Shown: in pieces, positions 56,756-64,000 of the stretch
How the letters are laid out: each line of letters starts with the position of its first letter
Position numbering within the stretch: the stretch's first letter is position 1
NCBI GenBank assembly: GCA_021234155.1
Contig: JAJEKV010000035.1
Location: 1,674,001-1,738,000, forward strand
DNA: 64,000 bases
Source: Isoetes taiwanensis
Lineage: Eukaryota > Streptophyta > Lycopodiopsida > Isoetales > Isoetaceae
Direction: 5' to 3'
Made by a program: the position numbers and the translations under genes
Notes under the pieces: generated by a model
What the model was told of the DNA's origin: nothing
What the model saw: only the letters and a program-made list of their open reading frames with translations
Database searches by the model: none

Positions 56756-59700
56756 TTTAAAATTTGGTACACACACCTTTAAGCCGGAGATACGTTGTAC
56801 CACTTGGACTCTTTCCGGAAGAAACTGCCATAGCCATAACTCCGACAAAATTGATTCGGAGTCTTGGTGTGGATGTGGAGCAGGGGAGACCTGGAAATCT
56901 ACAGGCTTGTTTCTTGAGAAGTCATCCCCGTTTCTTGCTAAGCTTCTTATTCTGCACTGCATGCATTGACGATTTTGATTTAGATTAATACGGTATCAAG
57001 AAGAAGAACAGAAGGCATCAAGTAGAAGAACAGAGACAGCTTAAACAGCAAGAGATATAGATTTACCTGTGAATCGTATGGAGCTATGGTCGGACCATGG
57101 CGGCATCCCGGCCCTTTGCCCTTTGAATCTGCATCCCGGCCAAGCTTACTATCACCTGCTTTGGGCTCCTTTGGGCGTGTCAAGCTGCCCCAGCAGATTA
57201 CTTCAGAATTGTCGTCTCTGATACCACATGTATGGTTCCAGCCTACATCGATGGATTAGAAATATTTGGGCAGCAAATATCGCAGAATATTGGGCTATCT
57301 TGGGCTTGAGCGCTCAATACGAATCTGACCAACCGTCCACTTATTCCTCTGTAATTTTCTTCAATCCGCTGTAATCCGCTGTAATTTTCCTCTGTAATCC
57401 GCTACTCCGTGCTCAAGTCGCAGCTGTTAGGATAAGAGCATCTCAACTCTCTAAAAGTAGCCGTTAGGATGAGAAAATTCAAAGAAACAGTTTGGGCTTT
57501 CTTTGGCCTCCAGTTTCTAATCCGATTGCAAATGCCTGCGCCTGCGCCTGCACCTGCACCTGCACCGCATGGCAAGAGGTCGCCTACAGCGAAGATCTAT
57601 GGTAGCTTTTGGGCGTTTTCTGGCCCCCATATTAGATGCCGGATTTCCAAGCTGTGCACACAGGGCTGACGGATTTGCCTTCAAGAAATGCAAAATGCCT
57701 CTCTTTAATCCTTGATTCAGCACCTGCAATACGCCCATTATTAGCATTTCGACACAGGGGATTCTAAAAGGGATTCAAAACAGAGGAAATAGAAGCTTTT
57801 TAAGATTTCAACGCGGGCTAAGATTATAACCTTCTCGATCGTCTGGGCATGTCCTTGTCAGTATCGCCATAGATGCGCCTCCATCGCTCAAAGCCGGAGG
57901 TGTTGAAATAATTCCGAACAACGGCCTTTTCATCGCCACCAGTTTCTGCGGCCTGTTTCTGCGGCTGCAAGGGCTGCAATGGCGCCTCCACCGGCTAGGG
58001 CGATGGCTATGCCGGAGTCGGGAATAGAAGATGACAATATTGGTGGGTGATCCCGAACAAGAAATCAGGATATTTGCTCTGCTCGGTGACAGTGGGTGGA
58101 TTGTGGCAGGGCCATGCAGAGCCATGGAAGATTTTGAATGACGAAACTGCTTTGCGCTGCTTTGGAGGGATGATGGATTTGCAGCTGGCTGTTGTGGAGG
58201 TGTGTGAAGAAAGGCCCCAGTTTTATAAATACGTTTAGAATAGCTAAAGGCTAGGGAGCACAAAGAGGCCCATTCTCGCCTAGTGAGGCGAGAAAAATTT
58301 TCTCTAATTATGCATTGTTTAAATTCTTTAATTATTTATTGTCTAATTAATTAATTAATTAATTATATTATTTAAGTTGTCTAATGAATCTTTATTTCTG
58401 TTAATAGTTGTTTAGCCATGGAACCCGTCCCTCCCTCCCTCCCTTCTTTCATGTTTTCCCTTTTGAACCTCCCCATATCCCACCCCTTTGCCCCTACCTA
58501 TACCCTTTTGGATATGGTCCTATACCCCTCTTTGCCCCTTTGCTCTCCCCTTTGCCCCTCCTCCTCTTCTCCATGCCCTACCCCTCCTCCCCCTTCCCTC
58601 CCTTCCCATTTGCTAGGCCCCTCCCTTTGCCCTTTTGCCCTCCTCGTGCTCCTATGCCTTTCCCCTCCCTCCGTCTTCCATTCCTTATTTCTCCACCCTC
58701 CCCCTTCATTTTCTCGAATTGTCGTGTGTAAAAGTTATTCTTATTTTATCAAGGAAAAATTTCATAATGATTCAATGGCAACGTACTTTTTTTTTGCATG
58801 AGTCCCATTTTCAGTCTGAGTCCCAAATTTTGAGATTTGACCCACTTTAATTAAATGCGACTTATGTCTAAAGATCAGAATAAACAAGTGGAAGAATACG
58901 ATTCTTTAAAATATGCTTGGCAGAAGTCAATTTATCTCAAACTTATGTTCTATTGCGTGGCAGAAGTCATTCATTTTCATACTGTTCTATCTAATTATTG
59001 AGCAGGAACTTGCAGGTTTGAGTGTTGCTTCAGATTTACTTAATCATGTAAATATTGTTGAATTATTCCCTTTTATGGCCCATCACTTGATAATCTCTAG
59101 TGCAGACATCTCCTTCTCCAGCCAAACACTTAGGAACTCAGAGTAATCACCTGCTGCCTGCAACAAGCTTGAAATCACAAGCTATATTAAAAACTCTTCA
59201 TTATCTTGACTTTCAGAATCAGATTCAAAGTTGGATTATCAACTCTTCAAGGCTACAAGGCTGTGAAGAAAGAAAGCTATCTTTTTTTGCCCCTCTGCAC
59301 CATCTAATGCATTGCTTACTTCAGCACAATGTCACACATAGCGCGATAAGATCTCCTTTCAGGGTATATATTCTCTAGCAACTATCTTGAAGCTGGGAGC
59401 TTAAGGGCAACATCCTTTTTCTTTGTCGCCACATTGTAACTTGGCTCATGTTTCAAAATTCAAATACATTTTGCATATACTAGCCTCTTCTCTCTTTTTC
59501 TTCTTTCATGATCACCATCCAGCTGAAATAGCAATATTATAGATTGCACTCTAGCTCTAGCTCTAGCTTTCTAGCTAGGCTATGGTAAATCTGCAGTTGC
59601 AACATATACTTAATGGAGATGCTGGGCTGCATACATTACTACACAAAATGCATTAGCTACTTCTAATAACGTTATGTATTTCCAGAGGTTATATGTTTAA

Positions 59701-60126
59701 GAAGAATAAGTGCTTCTAGGACAATTTTTGGTTTATGCAAAGTTTATCTGTCTAAGAAGAATAAGAACTTCTTGGACAGTTTTGGGTTGCTTTTACCAAG
59801 GTACTTGCAATAAGTTATAATCTTCAACTCTGTCTGCTTCCCTTCCTGATCAGGATGTTCCTCAGAAAAATGACTTGCCATTAGTAAGCACATTCTTATA
59901 TTTGATATAATATCAATGTTGATTAGCGTCGCAAGCCCTTGCATGGCTTGCATAAAAATATACTTACCGAATCCTCTTTTAGAGAAATAAGCTGGTCAAG
60001 GTGCAACATGCATGCCAAATGGATAACTGTATAATCAAATGTTTTGCTCTATTACATGCTTTGTTCATTCAATCTTTTTGCTCTATTACATGCTTTGTTC
60101 TAACCATGCATTTTGTATCTTACAGC
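56756..60126. other. Gene-poor interval; polypyrimidine tract and small hairpin
   Basis: No gene supported. Contents: a CCTGCGCCTGCACCTG run (57536-57568); a palindrome TTCTCGCCTAGTGAGGCGAGAA (58273-58294); an ATTAATTAATTAATTA run near 58348; a C/T-rich tract at 58425-58710; and a partial R1 end (CCCACTTTAATTAAATG) near 58850. Just before 60127 the sequence TATCTTACAG is a good splice acceptor, so the hAT transposase may have a 5' intron here. Confidence 0.4.
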
Positions 60127-61368
60127 ATGGCCGACAATGAGAAGAGAGGCATTCACTCATATTTTAGCAGTTCTTCCTTGCAGATTAGCAACATTTCATC
60201 TAGCTCCATTAATGTGCATATGAATGAGGGTTCAGCTAATAAGGAAGATGTGCTTGATAGCCTTATTGGAGGTGATGACGAGGATGCCGTAAATGAAGAC
60301 CAAGAACAGATAAGAAATAGTGTGGAGGAGAATAAGAAAGGGAAGAAAAGACAGCGATCTAATTGGGCTGCAGGACGAAATTTTTTGCCTGAATGGGCTG
60401 AGAAACACACTTGGATTGAGCCCATTCCAAGTCTAGATGGTGGATTGCCAAAACGAGCACGTTGTATTCCTTGTTCATGGAAGCAAAAGTCAAATTGCGA
60501 GATGCAGCTGAAAATAGACACCATTGAAAAACACATGGGAAAGATTTATGAGAAAAAAGTTATAGATGGAAAGGAGGTAAATGTTGTTACATGGAAGGAA
60601 AAATGCAAGCATAAAACCAATGTCATACTTTTTGAGCAGCACAAACAAAGAGAGAAACAAAAAGTAGAGAATGCTGCATCAATTCGCCTCATGTTCCAAA
60701 AGATCTTGGATAAAAGTTTAGGTGCCAAGCTAGTACAATTGCAAACAGTTTTCCATGTGTTGAAGTTGGGGCGCCCTATGATAGACTATCCAGAGTACAA
60801 AAGGTTCCTTTCGCTCCAAGGCATATCAAATTTTCCTGATTCGCATTGGTCACAAAACAGTGGATGGGAGTTTGCTAAAGTAATGAATCAAGTTATGCAG
60901 GAGGACTTGAGGGATATCATAAAAGCATGCGACTACTTTTCATTGTCATTGGATGAAGCTAGCACTAAAGACAATAATTCTTGGGTCTGCATGACAATCT
61001 ATTATGTGAAAGAACATGTTAGACGTTCTGCCTATGTTGGGGTCAGAAAGCTGATGCAAGATGCTAATGCAGAGAACATTTATGAAATTGTAAAAGAGAC
61101 CTTGGTTGGCCAACCAGAGTTGTCTATGGGCGAGATAGCAAGAAAACTAGTTTGTGTTGGCGTGGACGGAGCATCTGTTATGCAAGGTAACAGAAATGGT
61201 CTGTGTGTCTGGATTCAGACTGGAATGGCACCTTATATGTTGGGAATATATTGTATGGCTCATCACATGGATTTAGCATATCAAATTGTAGATCAATTCA
61301 AATGCGTTGAGAAGGTGGAAAACTTGGTTACCAAAGCATATGCATTCTTTAGCCGTAGCTCCAAAATA
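60127..61368 (+). pseudogene. hAT-superfamily transposase, C-terminally truncated
   Basis: ATG at 60127 (preceded by acceptor-like TTACAG) opens an uninterrupted frame of about 413 codons. In order: Ser-rich and acidic N-terminus; basic KKGKKRQRSNW (71-80); a TTF/BED-like zinc-binding segment with C113-x2-C116 and H136; then the RNase H-like core with D276 in SLSLDEAST, D347 in VGVDGASVMQGN, and the CMAHHMDLA box (376-384). This layout is that of KIAA1586/ZNF862-like hAT transposases. The expected C-terminal half (catalytic Glu and the hAT dimerisation domain) is missing: the frame runs straight into LIR1 copy 3 at 61369 and stops at 61396, and no C-terminal sequence reappears beyond that element. 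The retained part has no stops, so decay is recent. Confidence 0.78.
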
Positions 61369-61922
61369 AACACAAACTATTACATAAAACACTTTTAAAT
61401 TAAAATCCACATCCAACATATAAAAATTAAATTCCCCCTAAAACCCCATGTGGTTTGGGTGCATATTCACACGGGGGGTGACTCCGGGCATCGAGAGCTA
61501 TTGGATGGGCATATTCATGAGTTATGCTTTGATTTGGACCGTAGATAGCGATCCACGTTTGTGGGGTATGCTCGTACAAGTTTTTTTATACTGTATAGCA
61601 AGACTTGTAAAATACTATAAGGTTTGGTGCAATATACTTAATGGTGTTGATTTCAAACATGTATTATACCATTTTAGGCAGTATAAAAAGGGCTCTCGCT
61701 ACCCTACGTCACCCCCCGTGTGAATATGCACCCAAACCACAGGGGGTTTTAGGGGGAATTTAATTTTTATATGTTGGATGTTAATGATTTGTGTTGCAAA
61801 AAAAAAAATTTGGCCCCTAACCGAGGGGCCTTAGGGGACCCCCCCCCTTGGGTGGATTTTAATTTAAAAGTGTTTTATGTAATAGTTTGTGTTGTCTAAA
61901 AATTGTTTTTGCCCCTTCGGGG
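61369..61922 (+). mobile_element. Long-inverted-repeat element LIR1, copy 3
   Basis: Left arm starts AACACAAACTATTACATAAA at 61369 and pairs with the right terminus ending ...TAGTTTGTGTT at 61893; both sides contain CCACTTT/AAAGTG and the AACCCCATGTGGTTTGGGTG segment. The right arm carries about 70 extra bases (about 61790-61860) that look like another terminus, with its own T-run and hairpin GGCCCC...GGGGCC at 61812-61830. The outer hairpin CCCC-TTC-GGGG lies at 61912-61922. It truncates the hAT transposase. Confidence 0.78.
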
Positions 61923-62220
61923 ACTTGGAGATGGACAACATAACAACAAAAAATAATATATACCAATTGTGGAGCCTCAAAAAAGGTCAACAGGTTATTA
62001 AAGTAATTTAGAAGAGTTATCAATGGAATAAAGAACATTTGTTAAGAAGATGACCGTTAGGTCATGTTATGGGGATTGAACCCATCATATCCTTGTGCTT
62101 TATTTTAACACTAACAACTTTGAATCAAACAATTTAAACTTAATGACATGAAGTTTCAATAGTGCAAATGTGTTTTGCTTTAGCACTAAGGCCTTTGAGT
62201 CCAACCATTTAAACTCAATG
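61923..62220. other. Short intergenic stretch between LIR1 copy 3 and LINE 2
   Basis: AT-rich sequence with no coding signal. A diverged short duplication around TTTAAACTTAATGA / TTTAAACTCAATGA (about 62130 and 62210) precedes the LINE tail. Confidence 0.35.
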
Positions 62221-62235
62221 AATAGAATAGAATAT

Positions 62236-64000
62236 GATTTTATCGTCCACGGAGACCAACTGGCCTATGGGACCCAAGTACAAAGAGAGAGCAGCAGACG
62301 TATTACTACCAGGATTAAAAAAAACCCCGCCCCGAAGGGTTTTCGGGGGAAAAACCTTAGTAGCAATAAGGATGCCGACATACCGCACGCTTTATATACA
62401 TAATCACAAGTACATCCGAGGTTAATGCCTGGGACGGGGAGGCATAACCGAAGTCCGGGTATCCATTACCTCCTGAGGTAATGATCCCAACAAGCCCTAC
62501 AGAGGCCGTGCTCGCAGCTCATGCGTGGCCCTCGATGGGGCACAACTAACCGAAAGCATACCGAGCCAGGATATGCTCATATCACGGACAAAGCTTGGAG
62601 GGCGTGACTTTCATCCTCAATGGCTCTATTGACAAAGATCGGTCCGGCCCTCACGCTGCTCCCGAATCCATCTCCTCGCCTCAACGCGGAGGTGGTGTGC
62701 ACGCGAATGGAAGCAATCACCCCCGGCTTTTTCATGGGTAGATGGGTGCGCAGTAGTGGTGTGGGCCCCTCGTGAGCAGGGTGGGATTAACCTCGCCGCC
62801 GATAATTTGCCACATTGACATGTGATGGGGCCTCTGCATCCCAAAGCTTGGCCATGAAGCAAGCATCAAAGTATTGCTTCAAGGCAGCGCATTCCGCCGG
62901 TGTATGCTTTGGTCCACATCTGCGGTGCCTCGCACATTCCATCGCGAGAACCACGGGCTTGCTTGTCTTTCCGGCCGGAGCTTTTGAGTCGGCAAGCGGG
63001 CCCATCGCCACCGCCAAAGCAAGGTTGGGCGGTGGGCTTCATCCATAGCCACCACCTTCGGAAGTAAATAATGTGACGTTCCAGTATGACCCTCGTAATG
63101 GAAGGAAGCCTGTCTCTCGAGCAAGATCGATATGGGACCGTGGATTTCACTCCCACCGCCGGGCCAAGAAGACCTTACGTACTTTTGCTCTAGATCGTTC
63201 CAAGTGGTGAGGGATATCGGCCCCCACACTTACGCCCCATAGAGGAGGACCGGTTCAACCAAGGCCCCGAACAAGTGTGCACGGTGATCCCATGCATCTG
63301 ACTACGCCTTGTATTTGTTGTTTTGCATTGCATCTGGTGGCTTTCCAAAGATGCAAAGGACCCGTGAAACGATGGATGCATCCCGGTGTGTGGTAGTAGA
63401 AAACTCAATGCCCAAATACTTATAAGATCGAGCCACCTCCACTACACCCTACTGGTAAGTGAATGAGGGAAGGCGTGGGTGCCGAGATGATGGGACCAAA
63501 GAAACACCCTCGTCTTGGCCAAGTTAACTCTCATGCCGTTGAATTGGCGAGAAAGTGTCCAACGATCCGGTGGCGTTGCATGTCCTCCGGGGTATATGCG
63601 AAAGTCAATATCATCAAAGATATATGAGTTGTCGGATTATGTGGTGCATCAACTGGCGCCTCCCGTGCTCGCCTAGCCATTCTTCTAGCCGGTCAATGTA
63701 CAAGTTGAAAAGCGCTGGGGATAGAGGGCAGCCCCCGGCGCACCCCAATGCTACTAACAACGCGGGCTCCCACGGAGACGCACCAGGAGCAAGCCGTGAT
63801 AGTCTCAGATATAGCATTCTCGCAAGTCGACGGGGGTCCCCTACCGTCTCAATCTGTCCCCACAACTTATCCCGAGGCAGCGGTCAAAAGCCTTTGCGAA
63901 ATCCACAAAGCAACAAGAAAAAGTTCGGGCGTTGATTCGGCTATCCTCTAATGGTCAATAGTAGAATGCCGGGGCGAAGCTTGCCTGCGGAGAGCCCGCG
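62236..64000 (-). mobile_element. LINE fragment 2, continuing beyond the window
   Basis: Minus-strand copy related to LINE fragment 1. From 63960 downward degenerate frames read VDFAKAFDRC (the RT motif with the first catalytic Asp), then CPLSPALFNLYIDRLEEWLG, a broken YADD region, and a thumb and C-terminal region (YFDACFMAKLWDAEAPSHVN; compare YLDACFLKEAL in fragment 1). The 3' UTR of both copies shares CCCCGCCCCGAAGGGTTTTC. The 3' end at 62236 is followed on the minus strand by an ATTCT-type tail (62221-62235). GC content is higher than the surroundings. The 5' part lies outside the window. Confidence 0.8.

Noticed and set aside
58408-58801. Open frames rich in Pro, Leu and Phe on the plus strand
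   Set aside because: They come from a C/T-rich tract; two overlapping frames stay open only because polypyrimidine codons lack stops.
62234-62425. Plus-strand ORF conserved with the one at 14600-14821
   Set aside because: The likeness comes from the 3' UTR of two LINE copies on the opposite strand, not from a conserved protein.

Overview
This window looks like a stretch of a large, repeat-rich land-plant nuclear genome. Gene density is very low, introns are GT-AG, and remains of almost every plant transposon class are stacked on one another. The three pentatricopeptide-repeat (PPR) fragments resemble the divergent PPR families of ferns, and the ParB/sulfiredoxin-like family at the left end is one I associate with mosses, lycophytes and ferns. 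A fern or related seedless vascular plant is therefore my best guess, held only moderately. I see no rRNA, tRNA, CRISPR array or organelle gene.

Layout. 0.4-5 kb: a decayed multi-exon ParB/Srx-like gene whose introns and 3' part carry short GC-rich perfect palindromes (core TCGACTCGCGAGTCGA). 5-14 kb: mostly featureless, with a dead ABCB transporter exon, a long-inverted-repeat element and two Helitron-like 3' ends. 14.6-21.6 kb: a nested block made of a LINE fragment, a degenerate Copia retrotransposon in minus orientation, a non-autonomous hAT element inside its RNase H region (8-bp target duplication), and a second Copia integrase fragment. 23-24.9 kb: a PPR fragment and an unidentified charged ORF. 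25.5-33.7 kb: the most active-looking part. A Crypton-type tyrosine recombinase pseudogene lies head-to-head with a nearly intact PIF/Harbinger transposase, and the Harbinger Myb/SANT partner converges on the transposase from the right. 34-46 kb: gene-poor, with a second short hairpin repeat family (GGAAACCCTTCC), a PPR fragment, small MITE-like elements and a CACTA-associated (DUF8039-like) fragment. 46-52 kb: a third Helitron-like end, a PPR fragment, a ribonuclease H2 subunit C-like gene with a damaged second exon, and a second copy of the long-inverted-repeat element. 55.4-56.0 kb: a satellite-like array of the same palindromes as at the left end. 60-64 kb: a hAT-superfamily transposase cut short by a third copy of the long-inverted-repeat element, then a second LINE copy running off the window.

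How the parts relate. The only pair likely to work together is the PIF transposase and the Myb/SANT protein, the two proteins usual for that superfamily. The transposase carries one in-frame TAG near its N-terminus. Nearly everything else is decayed. The observations that stand out are the palindrome family in introns and satellite-like arrays, the plant tyrosine recombinase, and the long-inverted-repeat element with a GC hairpin on one side only.
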